DNA of 64,000 bases from Phytophthora quininea (GCA_011947345.1 JAAVTG010000644.1:124001-188000); one strand, 5' to 3'. Counted from the first letter of the stretch, positions 11,249 through 22,493 are shown. Made by a program: numbers and translations. Notes: a model not told the origin generated them from the sequence alone.

Positions 11249-12008
11249 GGTCTCTAGTCTATCGGGCTAACCACGAAGTGAATTGAATGGGCCACCCGTC
11301 TGCTCTTAGACTGTCGAACATGATCGTAGACCCGAATAACTGGTCTTAAAACCAAATGACGCCAAGATGTTGCTGTCACATCGTGGTGGTTGCCCTCGTT
11401 CTGGCATGATTGCTTGGGCGACCACAAGCAAAGCTTTGAGCGATGCAGTCAGTTTGCAGGAAGAGCTAACTGGCACTAGTACAAGGCCACAAAACACGGC
11501 AGTACTGCTTGGAGTGCGGTGCTTGCAATGAGGTAGAGCTTTCTCTTGTTGTGCCTCATCAAGTACGTGGTAGGCAACATCACTCACTCAATTATTTTTT
11601 CATGATCGACTGCCAGTGTCACGTTTCCAGGGTGAAATACGCCAGCGATCAATATTTTCTTCCCTGCTCTTCGCACGCACAAAAGCGAACACCATAATTT
11701 GGCAACTTGAGAGCGTATCGCGATATCTGAAGTTGTGCTCGAAGCAGCAAATTCATTAATGAACAAATGCAAGTTAGGCTGCCGCAGCAACAGCTATGCT
11801 GTCCCCTGAACAAAGCTGGTGGCGCCCTGCCGCGTCGGCACTGCACAGTAATCCTCGCACTACATGAACACCGCTGACGTGGAACCATCTGCGAGTCCTG
11901 GGAATTGCTGCAACCGCATACTGTAATGGTGTTCAGGCGCAGCTTACCTTAGCAACTCTCACTTTTGCTTTTGCTGCCCACCCTAGAACCAAGAGCTTAT
12001 TGCCAATC
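11249..12008. other. Spacer between HPRT and the RXLR-like gene
   Basis: Apart from a weak Inr-like sequence on the minus strand near 11277-11293 (GCCCATTCAATTC, upstream of HPRT), nothing is recognisable. Confidence 0.4.
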
Positions 12009-12865
12009 ATGCCTCGGTGGCTGGCTCTGTTGCTGACAACGGTAATTTTCGTCGCAGTCACCTCTGCAACTACTGCGGAAAGCAATCAAGTCGAGACTGT
12101 CGTCACCAGAAAGCGGTCTCTACGCAACCAAGCAAAGTCCACCGCCACTGATGGCTCCGAAGAAAGAGGATTCCTCACTACAGCTGAAACTCAAACGTCA
12201 GCCGACGATGACACCATACGTGAAGTTTGATCAGTTGATGGCGAACAAGGTGGATATCAGTGACGAGACAATATTCGCGTGGCTCAAGTACGCACTCAAG
12301 TACCGAGCGGCCTATGGTAAACATGCCATCTCTGCTTCCAGCTCGTCTATTTTCACTGAGCCGGCGCAGAAGTTTCCCGAGGAACGCATCGCCTTGTTAG
12401 TTGTAGTGGGTCTCGATACCTCGGAACACACGATAGGAAGCTGGCACTTCCTGTAACCTGAGTAGTATTGCTCGCTTGTCTTGAGGTAACTTCTAAAGTG
12501 TTGATCACGTTGTAGGTATGCTAAGCTCACTACTGAAGGTCACTCGTCCTCTAACTTCTATGCCAGCTCGGCCTCACGTTCTATGCGGCCCGATGCAGTG
12601 GTCAAGGCTAGGAAGAACCAGCCATTACATGGTGGGGTCAATGGACAAACAGCCCAAACTCCAAAATCTCGCGAAAGAGCTTGAGCCGCATTTGTTTAGC
12701 GCTTTGCGCAGGCGCGGTGTGGACTCGGACTATGTCAAAGCGATTTTGCACGTCAAGACGGAGGGTAGACCGACCGCTGAACTACGCAAAGACCCGCATA
12801 CTTGTTGTGCAAACGTTTCGAGGGCAAGCCCAGTCGTAGATATTAGGAAGGCTCTGCAGCTTTGA
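12009..12865 (+). pseudogene. RXLR-dEER effector-like gene, frame-broken
   Basis: The ATG at 12009 opens a signal peptide (hydrophobic residues 4-20). An RSLR tetrapeptide follows at residues 36-39 and EER at 51-53, which is the spacing expected of Phytophthora RXLR-dEER host-translocated effectors. That frame stops at 12230. A second frame (from about 12225) carries FDQLMANKVDISDETIFAWL and a tyrosine-rich helix resembling a W/Y repeat unit, then stops at 12456. A third frame (about 12640-12865) carries ELEPHLFSALRRRGVDSDYV, again W/Y/L-motif-like. RXLR genes normally lack introns, so these changes indicate decay, although a GT-AG pair (about 12452-12515) would bridge the second break. Whether a functional protein is made is doubtful. 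Confidence 0.65.
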
Positions 12866-14203
12866 CGAAACTTTGGGTTTTGACTGCGCACAGTCGCCAA
12901 TTGATGAGAATGCAGCTACATTTTGGCAAAGTCTTCTTGGGAAATGTTTTCGAATTAGATGTGGACCCAGCAATACGACCAGGAAACTATTAATTGACAG
13001 CGTCGCAACGCAGGTTCAGTTCCCCACGATGCATTGCGAGTTGAGGCGCAAAGATAAACATTGTCGCCAGTTGATGCCAAGCTTGCCTCGCAAAAAGACT
13101 GGTCCGTTCGATTGCAGTCAGCTGCAGATCGCCGCTTTATCGTGGTCCCAGACGTATAATCCCGGAGATCTGCCGAGACCCAAGAAACATGACACAGTTA
13201 CTGTATTAATAATTGGCGATATCCATGATCGTGTCCATAGACATCCAGCTGTCGAGCGCCACAAGGGCTCAGTCTTCAGACGACACTGCCAGCTACATAC
13301 ATGTGAAGTATCCCAGACGTCGAAGGACGATGACGACGATGCTGTCGCCTCCTGCCCGGCACCAACACTAGTACCGCGTCAACACGGGATCAACATAACC
13401 AGCGCCGCACCATCGCGCCGCCTTCATAATCTCCACCGGAACGAAGACCTCGGGCGCTGCCCCAGGGTTAGCCCGAGTACTGGAGTACTGGTAGACTAAC
13501 ATCTAAGCAATTCCCTTCGCATTTTACTTTCACGAACTCGAGTGTGCTATCCCAGCCTTCGCATGAACGCCATTTTGCAGAAGCAGAAACCCGACAAAAA
13601 TCACTGTAACGTCGAAAATCTTTACTTTGGTTTATTGTGACGAATCTGGCCATCCTGAATGAAATATTGGCTTGCTCAAAGGTGCTAGCGGTGTTGCTTA
13701 CCTTAAATTAGCACGATCACGGCGTTGATCTCTGGACGGTGTTAGCGGCGATATTTTACTTGGCAGCTACCGTAACGTCTTGCCGATTTGTGAAGTGCTG
13801 ACTTTCAGAGCTTTCCCTCGGCGAGATGCAACAAACACGGACACGTTTGGATGACGTTGTTGGACTGGCTTCACCCTCGTTTCTAGACTGGAAAGCGAAT
13901 TGCGAGCAATTGGACATGGGTGTGATTGTACTCGTGGATTTTTGTTTGTGTGGTGTGAACCTTGGTCTCCAACTTTGGTTCGACCTTGACAAGAATACCG
14001 ACAGCTTGATAAGCCCTCGTGGGGAAGGGGCTGACAGATTGGTTCGAGTCAAGAAGGCCACCGTGTTGATGATCTACCTGCTTTTAGCGGAATCAAGTCT
14101 CATACATTTTCGATAAATATTCCGACAGCACTATAGCATCGTCCAGACTTCCCAATGAGCCTGACGGTGCGTACTCAACCAGTACATTCTAAGACATCTC
14201 CGA
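12866..14203. other. Spacer with unassignable open frames
   Basis: A forward frame at 12873-13499 (208 codons, non-ATG start) and a pair of overlapping frames at 13756-14116 are open, but they have no motif, no signal peptide and no convincing composition. I treat them as non-coding or as remains of neighbouring genes. Confidence 0.35.
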
Positions 14204-14596
14204 CTACTTGTAGTAGAACTTCTCCACGACGCGGAACACGCACCGGTCGACGTTGTCGGCGAGTCGCTGCCAGATGCTCCGGCGGTTGGATTTGGCTTCG
14301 TACAGCGGATCCAGCGCATCAGGGACAAAGTAGTGGCCACGCCGAGTGTTCATTGTCGGGTGGGTGTGGCGTCTCGACGTACTGGCAGTGTTTTGCTTAG
14401 TGCATTCAGGTCCCAGTGACTGGGCCAGTCGGTTGACGGGCGACGCAGCAAAATTGTCAAAGTTGGAGACGGAGATGGAGCCGCTGCGGGCTCGGTGCGC
14501 CTTGACGCGATGTTGGTGGCGGTGTTCGCGGTAGTTGCTGATGGGCGACCCATTCCAGTCGTTGGCTGTTGCATCGATAGCAAAGTAGTGTGGCAT
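14204..14596 (-). CDS. Hypothetical protein, about 130 aa
   Basis: A minus-strand ORF from ATG at 14596 to the stop at 14204. It is rich in Asn, Arg and His at the N-terminus (MPHYFAIDATANDWNGS, SNYREHRHQHRVK). Its C-terminal part RGHYFVPDALDPLYEAKS and RLADNVDRCVFRVVEKFYY looks like folded protein. No signal peptide or transmembrane segment is seen. I do not recognise a family. Alternative frames on the same strand are open across part of it, so it could also be the last exon of a longer gene. Confidence 0.45.
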   Translation of the reverse strand: MPHYFAIDATANDWNGSPISNYREHRHQHRVKAHRARSGSISVSNFDNFAASPVNRLAQSLGPECTKQNTASTSRRHTHPTMNTRRGHYFVPDALDPLYEAKSNRRSIWQRLADNVDRCVFRVVEKFYYK

Positions 14597-14803
14597 GGTG
14601 ATGCAATGTTGGACTTGTTTCGGTGTGGGTCGTTTGCAAAGTGAGGTGGTGGTAGTGAAGATATTGGCTTACGATGACATCCAAGTAGTTCCGGGGCGTT
14701 TGGAGATGGCGGTTGTGGGCGGATATGCATTCGATATTGCAGCAATCTAGTGAATTGTTGGGGATCTCCACGGCCGTTGTTTAACGTTGGTGTCTGAGGC
14801 GAT

Positions 14804-14914
14804 TTATTGGATCTCGGGCGTATCGGAGTCCGTATTCATCAGCTGGCGGTTGGCCTTGCGACCGACAAGGGACCGCCACAGCAAAGCCATCCAGCTCTTT
14901 TCGACGCGCAGCAT
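14804..14914 (-). CDS. Possible 36-aa small ORF
   Basis: A short minus-strand ORF (start MLRVEKSWMALLWRSLVGRK, stop at 14804-14806) lies 208 nt upstream of the hypothetical gene at 14204-14596 and on the same strand. Its composition is protein-like (amphipathic helix then an acidic tail ending SDTPEIQ). It could be a small gene, an upstream exon or chance. Confidence 0.2.
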   Translation of the reverse strand: MLRVEKSWMALLWRSLVGRKANRQLMNTDSDTPEIQ

Positions 14915-15011
14915 ACCTATCGACTAGCCGGTCGACTTTCAACACAAGTCGCGCACCTGGATGAAAGCACTACTTTGTTATGTTATGAATCGGTCAATAT
15001 ACTCTGCCTTG

Positions 15012-15677
15012 CTACCACATCCATGGTCCGTTGTCGGTGCACTTACTGCGTCTTCGCCTTATCACTCTCGGCGGGCAGCGCCGCCTTGACAACAGCAGCA
15101 GCCCCGGGAGTTGGCTGTAGTCGTTCTCCTCGCCTTCTTCGCCACTCTCCAAGTCGGTCTCGGTCTCGACGCTCTCCATGTCGGTCTCAGACTCGACGGT
15201 CTCCGTGTCGGTTTCGCAGTCACAGTCCGTGCTGGTGCTGACGGTGGTACTGCAGCTTTCTTGCCCGAGTGGCGCGTTCTCCACTAAGTGCTTGATCATC
15301 ACCCCGACCTCTTTTCCCTCGTAGATCGCGCAGCACCGCTCCAGCGAGCACAGCAGCGGCAGCATGAGAAACTCGAAGCCCTTCGAGGACAGCGCCACGC
15401 CCCGACGACTCGCCCTGAGGCGGTTCTTGAGCGCTCGGTAGGGCCACTCGAAGTTGTAGCGCTTGCAGTTGCGCTTGACGGTGATGACCGACACGCCGAT
15501 GCGTTTGGACGCGTCTTTCTGCGAGAGGTGGAAGTACTGGCTAAGGAAGAGTGGTGACAAGTCGAAGACCCGGCGGGTCTTGCGGGGCTTCTTGGTGGCG
15601 GCGGCGGCGGCCTTGCGCTTCTTGCCATCCGTCTTCTTGGTGTCGACAGACCGCAGGGCGATGGTGGTGGTGAGCAT
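15012..15677 (-). CDS. RWP-RK domain transcription regulator 1
   Basis: The first in-frame ATG (15677) gives about 221 aa. A lysine- and arginine-rich N-terminus (KKTDGKKRKAAAAATKKPRK) could be a nuclear signal. Then comes the RWP-RK domain: LSQYFHLSQKDASKRIGVS, VITVKRNCKRYNFEWPYRAL and KNRLRASRRG, a helix-turn-helix in which the signature appears as WPYR, as is common in oomycetes. The C-terminal third is acidic with repeats of T-E-T/S (about 15130-15240). Near 15110 the neighbouring frame reads GAAAVVKAALPAESDKAKTQ and stops at 15043; this reads more naturally than the Arg-rich tail of the long frame, so a one-base error or a small intron is likely there. RWP-RK proteins in plants regulate nitrogen and gamete programmes; the role here is unknown. 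Confidence 0.8.
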   Translation of the reverse strand: MLTTTIALRSVDTKKTDGKKRKAAAAATKKPRKTRRVFDLSPLFLSQYFHLSQKDASKRIGVSVITVKRNCKRYNFEWPYRALKNRLRASRRGVALSSKGFEFLMLPLLCSLERCCAIYEGKEVGVMIKHLVENAPLGQESCSTTVSTSTDCDCETDTETVESETDMESVETETDLESGEEGEENDYSQLPGLLLLSRRRCPPRVIRRRRSKCTDNGPWMW

Positions 15678-16489
15678 CGTGGTGGTGGTGGTGGGCTTTG
15701 ATCTGCAGGCGGCGGATTGAGGAATGAGCCGACGGACTCGAGCAGATCTGTCCGCTTGTTGTTGCACACGCGCCAACAGCGACTGACCTCGGGGCGGCGG
15801 GGGTATCTCTTGTATATATCGGCTCCGTAGGGGCCCGGCTAGCGCTGCCCCATGGGCACACCATCAGGTGGCACCATAGTTGAAGCAAAGTGATGACCCG
15901 AGATCCACTATTTGAGGGTACAACTTCAACTTTGATCCTCATATAGTCGGCTTTCGAAATTGTGCGCGTCACAGACGCCCTCGATTAGCGCTGTTTGAGG
16001 CGATCTGCGACTTGTGTGGGGGACTTGTAGAGTGGTCGTCTGATATCGGCGGCAACCCCAGAGCCGTCGAAGCATTGGAAGGCTCGGCGATTGCGCGAGG
16101 GCTCCGGCCGAGAGTTGCCTTTTTGGTCATGACACCCCAGACAGCGAGGATTAGCGGAGACCGACCACGAGGCGAGCTCCGAGGCGGGTTGCAGCGCCAC
16201 CCGCAGTCCTGCGGCATCGGTTGTTTCAACCTGCAGGACTCGCTCTCTCCATCGCTTCGAAGGTGGTGACGACCGACGCAGGAGACAACAAGCGACTAGT
16301 GATGAGACTCGGGGTGAGATGGAGATCGACGGCCACCAGTTCCGGGTGGTTCGACGTAGCGAGACCGATGCGTCTGACAAGCGAACGATGAGGCTCCTCC
16401 GCGGTCGCATCAACTTGGGTGGTCAAGTTCTTGCCCTTGTGTATTGATACCTTTGTGCTAGCTTCCTGCGTGTGTTTGCCATCCTGTTC
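15678..16489. other. Intergenic region
   Basis: This stretch holds the upstream region of RWP-RK 1 and the downstream region of the cysteine-rich gene. A possible splice acceptor (CTGCAG on the minus strand near 15705) hints at an upstream exon of RWP-RK 1. Open frames over 15969-16426 show no motif. Confidence 0.4.
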
Positions 16490-17299
16490 CTACTGCAGTT
16501 TGCCGCGGAGCAGGTCCTTATAGATCTGCAGCGACCGCGCGCAGGCGGACGGCACGATGTTGGAGCACCCGCGCACACAGGCGTTGCGCAGGTCGGGCGC
16601 GGGCGCCTCGTCGTCGTAGGCTCTGCACGCGTCGATGCAGCTCACGCCGTCCGGGCAGTTGGTGGCCGTCGGGATGTCGGCCGCCGGCAGCTTATCGCAG
16701 GCCAGCTTGGTCACCGTGAGCGAGCCGTACGAGCAGCCAGCCATACAGGCCGGGTTGTGCGGGTCCCTTTCGTTGCATCCCCACACAAGTTTTGGTTAGT
16801 CTCCGCCAGCCACCGTCGAGCGAGCGCCGCTAACGTACCGTGAGCATAAATTTCGGCAGGTCTCCTCGTGCCAGCGGGACTGCACGCCGCGCATGCGGCA
16901 GCGAGAGCGCAGCAGTTCGAGAGCCGACGGATCGCGCTGCAGCGTCTGCAGGTCCACCGTATTGGAATTAGCTGGCACGGGAGCCGCAGCAGTCTGTGGG
17001 GTCGGTGGCGTTGCCACGGGCACTGTCGAATTCGCGGCGGGTGGGGCCAACGGGGCGAAGCGCGCTTTGAACGCTGCAATGACCTCTCGGTCCATGGCGG
17101 TGCGAGCGCCAATGAAGACGCCCCCACCGAGCAGCACGAACAGCACGAGGGCGCCCAGGTAGTTGGTGATTCGACGACAGCGCTTGGCCGGCTCCATTTT
17201 CTTCCAGTACTCGTCGGCCTCGTCCTCCCAGAGCGAGCCGCGGCGCTCGCGACCCGGTTCCGTCGCGGGCTGATTCGCATGGCGTCTTGTGAGGGACAT
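16490..17299 (-). CDS. Cysteine-rich single-pass membrane protein, one intron
   Basis: From ATG 17299 the first exon (17299-16839) encodes a charged cytosolic N-terminus with EDEADEYWKKMEPAKRCRR. One transmembrane segment follows (YLGALVLFVLLGGGVFIGA), then a Pro/Ala/Thr-rich stalk and the first cysteines. A 72-nt GT-AG intron (16838-16767; donor GTACGT, branch-like GACTAACC) splits an arginine codon and restores the frame to DPHNPACMAGCSYGS. The second exon (16766-16490) carries regularly spaced cysteines (C-x3-C pairs, e.g. CIDACRAY, ACVRGCSN). The layout suggests a type II surface protein with a small disulfide-rich ectodomain of about 120 residues. I do not recognise the family. Confidence 0.75.
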
Positions 17300-18187
17300 A
17301 GGCGTTCGATCCCGCAGCGGCTGAATTCCTTCCCTTTCCGACCGGCTTGAAATGCCACCGCCGCCCGGCTTGAAGGCGGCGCGAGTGCTGGGGTCGACGG
17401 AGGGAATCGCACAGCTATATATTGCAGCAGCTCTCGCTATTTCCAGGACCTGCAACGGCGTCGCTCTTGTCCCCGCTTTAGAGCTGGGACATCGCCTGTC
17501 CAAGCGAGGATGTCCTGTGCCGGCTACTTGATGGCCCCCGTTGTTAAACCACTTCAACGTGGTCGCGGTTAGTCGACACCAATGAAAGTCCGTGCAACGC
17601 GGCGAAGCGAGCAGGTCCCACGTGGTATCCGCTAAGGCCCCGCTTGATGCCGGTCGGAATCACTTTCCGCCACCTCTACGGGATTCACGTTCCGTCCTCG
17701 ACAATCAACTGCTCGGCCGTCGCTCTATAAGATGAAGAGAACGGTTCCGCTAGTCGCAGAGCCCCCGTGAATAAGGTCCGGACTTGATCCACTGTGCTGC
17801 GTTGCATCTCGTGGCAGCTAATGGCGTTGTGGGCCCTTTAGCGTCATCGAGCGAGCGTTCGAGCGATCCTCCACCCCGTATGATTCCCAAGTGGCCCCGC
17901 TGGAGTCGAACTGCAGGCGCTTGCCGTCGAAAGTGGCGTCGGCATCCACAAATTCGCGTGACAGCTTTGACAGCAGGTCGGGGCCGGATCTCTGCGTGTC
18001 AAGCGACGTCTTGAGCCCTTCAGCTGCTCTATATGTCGCTAACGCGGACTTGGTCCACCCTCGCTTCGATCCACCCGCCTCTTTTTGCGGCCGGTAAGCT
18101 CCCCTAGCGACCCGGAGACGATGACCCGCACCAAACACCACGAGGCTCTCGTGCCCCAAAGGCACTTTGTCGCCGCCGTTTCGGTCG
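17300..18187. other. Intergenic region between divergent genes
   Basis: This separates the cysteine-rich gene (leftward) from RWP-RK 2 (rightward). A minus-strand frame at 17818-18165 is open but has no motif and starts without supporting context. Nothing else is recognisable. Confidence 0.4.
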
Positions 18188-18204
18188 GTTCACTTTGCAA
18201 TTGC
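18188..18204 (+). promoter_or_regulatory. Oomycete Inr-like element of RWP-RK 2
   Basis: GTTCACTTTGCAATTGC lies about 45 nt before the ATG at 18249. It resembles the oomycete initiator plus flanking promoter region (T-C-A-T/C-T...CAATT). Confidence 0.55.
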
Positions 18205-18248
18205 CACGCCAAGCCCCACATCAACAGCCAACAACCAATCGGTCAGCC

Positions 18249-18868
18249 ATGGTCGCTGCTGTTCCACCCAAGGCCAAGAAGAGCCGTCGCAAATTCTTCT
18301 TCACCGTCGAGCAGCTCCAGATGTACTCGCACATCCGCCAGGAAGACGCCGCGCCGGCCATGGGGGTGTCGTCGATCACTCTGAAGCGCATCTGCAAGGA
18401 AAATCACTACCGGTGGCCCTACCGCACCATCAAGGCCAGACTCCGACGCGAAGCCCGCCAAAGGCCCAAGCCGCCAAGGCGTTGTCACCACCGTCACGAC
18501 CGACGCATCTTCCGACCGACTCGACATTGGAGCTGCTGCTGCAACTCCGAAAGGAGAGGAAAACGGACGGGTCCCCCACATCGGTCAGTGGGCTCGCGAC
18601 CCCTTTGTCGCCGATGAATTTGGACGATCAAACTAGCAGACGTTCGCCACAGCCTCGGTTCCCACTTAGCAATGACCCGGTTCCGTCTACGACTAACTTG
18701 CTGCCGGACTTTGTGTCCTTCATCCAATTGGCGGCGCAAGAGGAACCGCTGACACCGACGGTCAGTCGCTTGATGAGACTGGCGACTCTGGGCGAGCAGC
18801 GACCCCAGTCGAATCCACCACCGGCTAGGCGATTGCGCTGTGGACCAAACTGCTGCCACCGCCACTGA
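18249..18868 (+). CDS. RWP-RK domain transcription regulator 2, one frame break
   Basis: From ATG 18249: a short basic start (MVAAVPPKAKKSRRKFFF), then LQMYSHIRQEDAAPAMGVSS and ITLKRICKENHYRWPYRTIK. This is an RWP-RK domain with the WPYR signature, at about residues 15-70. The first frame turns into Arg/Pro-rich nonsense after about 18455. The next frame gives a plausible tail (AQAAKALSPPSRP, STLELLLQLRKERK, then LPDFVSFIQLAAQEEPLTPT) to the stop at 18868. The shift therefore falls at about 18450-18475, in or near the CCAAAGGCCCAAG run. The total would be about 205 aa. It is paralogous to RWP-RK 1 at 15 kb but in the opposite orientation, with one unrelated gene between them. Confidence 0.75.
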
Positions 18869-19104
18869 GCAGGAACTCGTGACTAGTCAGATGTTTATCT
18901 TTCGTGTGTGTTGAAAGGAGTTTAGTTGTGTTACTGGCGTGTAGGTTTGTCGTGCAGTAAGTGGAAAACAAGTTTCTCCGTGTTTCAAAACTCTCCGATA
19001 AGACGTGAAGTAAGTCTGCAAGGGTAACAACCATACTATTTCCAGGAGCATGCCAGCAAACACGTCCACACCAAAATCGACCAGCAGAGTCGCCGAGTGT
19101 CGAC

Positions 19105-21270
19105 ATGGTACAACAAGCATGGTCTGGCGTCGGACCCTCGCAGCCTGCAATTTCGACTCGCCCGAATTCAACACACCGGTCTGTTCAAGAGGTTTTATCT
19201 GGTCTACTCAAGAAACACGGCGGCGTCGCAGCGTTGGAACTGTCCCCGGTAATGTTTCGATTCGTGTGGTTGGTGGTGGTTGGAGCCCATTCACTCTGCG
19301 CCGCGTTCCTGGTTGGATCGGCTTCGGTTTATCTGTACCTGACGGACTCAGTCATGGCCTACTACGTGCAGCTCTGGTCTCCGAAGCGAGGGAATGAATA
19401 TTACACCTTCTACGCCGTGGTGTTTGCACTCGTAGGCGCCCTTCACGGCTTCAGGATTTTACAACTGATCTATCGATCGATTCAAAAAGACGACTAGCTT
19501 TCCGGAAGCATATCGTGAAAAGCACCAACTCGATCCTTACGATACGAAGCAAGCGACTCCAATCCACGATGCCAAATGGCGAGATTGAGGCAAAGCTCGC
19601 TGCGCAGCGGTATCGACAGAGCGTCAGTCAAATATGTCTCGTTGGAAGACAAGCGTGGGGGTCATTTCAAGGACTGTTTGGCGTCGAGGGGAGACACTTT
19701 CTCACCATGTTTGTAGTTGGAGAGATCGTGGAGTTGGCCACTCGGACCTACCAGGCCTACAGATCCAGCCGATTCATGCCTCGAGTCTGGCTCAACACGC
19801 TCCTGGTGGTTCTGCTTGTGGCGAACTGCTGGGCTACACTGGCGGTACATCACTTTATCCGGAACAAACCAGCATTTGAGCGTGTCGTGGCGTTATTCGC
19901 CGACGCGTTCATTTGTATCGCCATGGTGGTGGTCGTCCCAACTCTCGTGTTCACACCCTACCTGGCAATATTCGACACTGTGCACCACCGGTTCAACAGC
20001 ACCGTGTCGTTTTATGATCCGACCTTCATGGCGATTCTCGTGCTGGAAGGACAGCTCGCCTTCGCCTCCAATTTCTTCGACTTCATCTCGAAACTCATTC
20101 CACACGTCGCCATTTATTTGTCGCTGATCAATGTTGGCGCTCTGGTTACTCGTCGGTCCAACGCTGTAGCTGCCGTGGCGACACCTTGGATGAAAGAATC
20201 GTCACCCGTTGAAACATTTGCAACTTCTCAAGATGCAAAAGCTCCAGCAGAAGTGAAAGTGACGACAACCATAAAAAGGACGAGACGGAATTATGGGCCA
20301 AGAAGCTGACGAAGACCATTTTCTGTCTGTGGGGGATCGTGGTGCTTGTGCTGCATCTGTATGCCATGATCATCTCCCAGTCGTCCGATATTCACGGCTG
20401 TCGAGCTGCCACGCGCCCGTGGTTTATGAGCCACGTGTCGTGTTCGAGTCTGGTGATCAATTGCCACATGCACGGGGTTGATTCGCCTCCTGAAAGTATT
20501 TTCAATGCCATCGACTCGCAAGCTCTAGCGACGTTGACATTGGCACATTGCCCAGCACTACACAAGCCCAATTCATTGCCTCGCTTCAAGAACCTCATGA
20601 TTTTCCACGTCTACAACTCGACTGTTGTCGAGTGGGGAAATACAAACACCACAGCATCCAATCCCAGCCTGATGACGATGATTATCTCGGAAACAACCGT
20701 CCTGGGAGACTCTGCCATTGGTTTAATGCGGCCTCCTTCGCTCGCAACGATCCAATTCAGCAACACCAACCTCAAGACAATTCCCGAGTATCTTCCATGG
20801 AGTTTCCACCCCATGGCGGTCGTCGCTTTCGACTACAACGAGCTCACTGACTTTCCAGCGTCTCTCATGGCACTGCAAACATACGCCATTTCACTCAAAG
20901 GCAACCGACTCGAGACAGTCCTTGAACTTGCTCTTATGCCTCCTGGACAGACGATCTACGGTCTAGAGCTGAACGAAAACCCGCTGAAAGAACTACCCGA
21001 CACTTTGGCGTCACCGACGAACTTTTTCATACGACTGGATCTGCAAAATACTAACATCTCGTCACTGCCGCTGTGGACGCAGACGCAAGTGCTGGGGTGA
21101 TCTACATGTTTGGAACTCCTTACTGCGCCAACACTCCAGTGGAAACACTTCAGAAAAATGTCTTTTGCTTCCCTCGACCAGCGACAGACCCTGGAATGCA
21201 GTCACCGGAGCAGCTTTTCGCCCCCATGTACGCGTACGACCGATACCAACTGTTTGGAAAAGGAATTTGA
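19105..21270 (+). pseudogene. Transmembrane leucine-rich-repeat protein, several frame changes
   Basis: Four consecutive forward frames make one protein of about 710 aa. 19105-19497 encodes an N-terminal cytosolic part and two membrane helices (FVWLVVVGAHSLCAAFLVG, YTFYAVVFALVGALHG). 19515-20309 continues with further helices (TLLVVLLVANCWATLAV, FADAFICIAMVVVVPTLVF). 20290-21100 starts with a last helix (IVVLVLHLYAMII) and then irregular leucine-rich repeats (LATLTLAHCPALHK, FDYNELTDFPASLMALQ, LELNENPLKELPDTL). 21073-21270 adds a short C-terminus with GTPYCANTP. Frames change near 19497 (after an in-frame stop), 20280 and 21095, each consistent with a one-base difference. Large families of such LRR membrane proteins occur in oomycetes; their role is unknown. 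It is either a pseudogene or a correct gene in poor sequence. Confidence 0.65.
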
Positions 21271-21353
21271 CAGTGATTAGCGTGAAGAAACTACTTTTCT
21301 CACCCTTCTTACGGCATCTTTTCGAGCTGTTTAGCGCTGTTGTTGTCGATGAG

Positions 21354-21722
21354 CTATTGAACGCGACTCTCGAGATACTCCTCTACGGCGTACTTGAAGC
21401 TCTTCCACTTGGGGACTTTCAACACCCCATCGCTCGACGTGTAGAAATCAAAGACATCGCCCAGTTTGATTTTGGCATGGCAGAACTCGATGGGCGCGTG
21501 GTTGGGCCACAGCGTCGTGACTTCGCCGATCTTCATCTCGTGGAGCTGGCGAATGAAATTCAGTAAGAGTTTCTCTTGCTGCTCTGGCTGTTGGCACTTG
21601 ACGCGATGTCCCAAGGTAAAGGTCCAGTAGTAGGCGTCAACATGAGTACTGAAGCACTCGCGACGGTATTCGCTCCACGCGAACCACTGCTCGGCATTCT
21701 CCACCTTTACGACGCGAACCAT
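21354..21722 (-). pseudogene. Single-domain relic of the ZZ/coiled-coil family N-terminus (copy a)
   Basis: From ATG 21722: VRVVKVENAEQWFAWSEYRR, then YYWTFTLGHRVKCQQPE, FIRQLHEMKIGEV and KIKLGDVFDFYTSSDGVL to KSFKYAVEEYLES, stopping at 21354. The same order of segments forms residues about 10-135 of the ZZ protein at 23873-26239. The coiled coil and ZZ finger are absent. Just past the stop the other frame continues weakly (LIDNNSAKQLEKMP), so the gene is truncated. The domain has no name I know. It runs tail to tail with the LRR gene, 83 nt away. Confidence 0.55.
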
Positions 21723-21869
21723 TGAGTCGATCGGATCCAAAAGGACGAGTGAGGCTTCTTCTCACAACAAGTTCAACGCTATGAGCAAGCGAAAAGTTCA
21801 TTGGGCTAACTCATCGCCTGAATCATCCTTAGACTATCCATCCACTCGTCGGTCTGGTCAACCGTGGAC

Positions 21870-22493
21870 CTACTGCATGTCTTCGAGACGTTCAATGCCG
21901 TTCTCCTCAATGAATTGGCGCACTCGACCGGGGTGGAACCTGATGCGAGGATCATTCTCCAAGTACTCGCCGACGGCGAACTTGAAGCTTTGCCAGTGAG
22001 GAACTTCCAACACCCCAACGCTAGTCGTGTAGTAGTCAAAGACGTCTCCGAGTTTGATTCTGGCTTCTTGAAAATCCATTGGCGACTGATCCGGCCACGT
22101 ATTGTTCATCTCGCCAATCTTCATGTCGTAGAGCTTGTTGACATACAGTACCATCGAGTCTTCCCCGGGCCATATATTCTTCATTTTTCGCTCGTCCATT
22201 CAACGTCGAGAGTGAACCTCCACCGTTTTACGTAGAAGAACCAACGCTGCTTATAATCGAAGACCTTCACGATTGGGGACACGTCCATCGTAGCGCAGGT
22301 CGACAAAATCGCGAAATGCCAACGAAAACTCCGATTTCGAACGGGATAAAAAGGCGAAGTAGTGCAGACGAACAAGGGGGAGCTTTTTAGTCTGTGGAAT
22401 GACTTTGAGGAAATGCATTTCTTCCTTCCCTGCTGCATCTCCTCTGGAGACGGCACCTTCGATCTTGACGACCGGGCAAGAAACATCCGTCAT
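21870..22493 (-). pseudogene. Relic of the ZZ/coiled-coil family N-terminus (copy b)
   Basis: A second copy of the same unnamed domain. It starts at ATG 22493 with a different leader (MTDVSCPVVKIEGAVSR, then LVRLHYFAFLSRSKSEF) and shifts frame near 22290. It continues with PIVKVFDYKQRWFFYVKRW and shifts again near 22195 into LYVNKLYDMKIGEMNNTW, RIKLGDVFDYYTTSVGVLEV and FAVGEYLENDPRIRFHPGRV, then ENGIERLEDMQ and a stop. Unlike copy a it keeps the ENDPRIRF segment also present in the full-length ZZ protein. It is divergent from the AP endonuclease, 106 nt apart. Confidence 0.5.

Noticed and set aside
10499..11257. 252-codon forward ORF
   Set aside because: Exact antisense of the HPRT coding region, with composition typical of a shadow frame.
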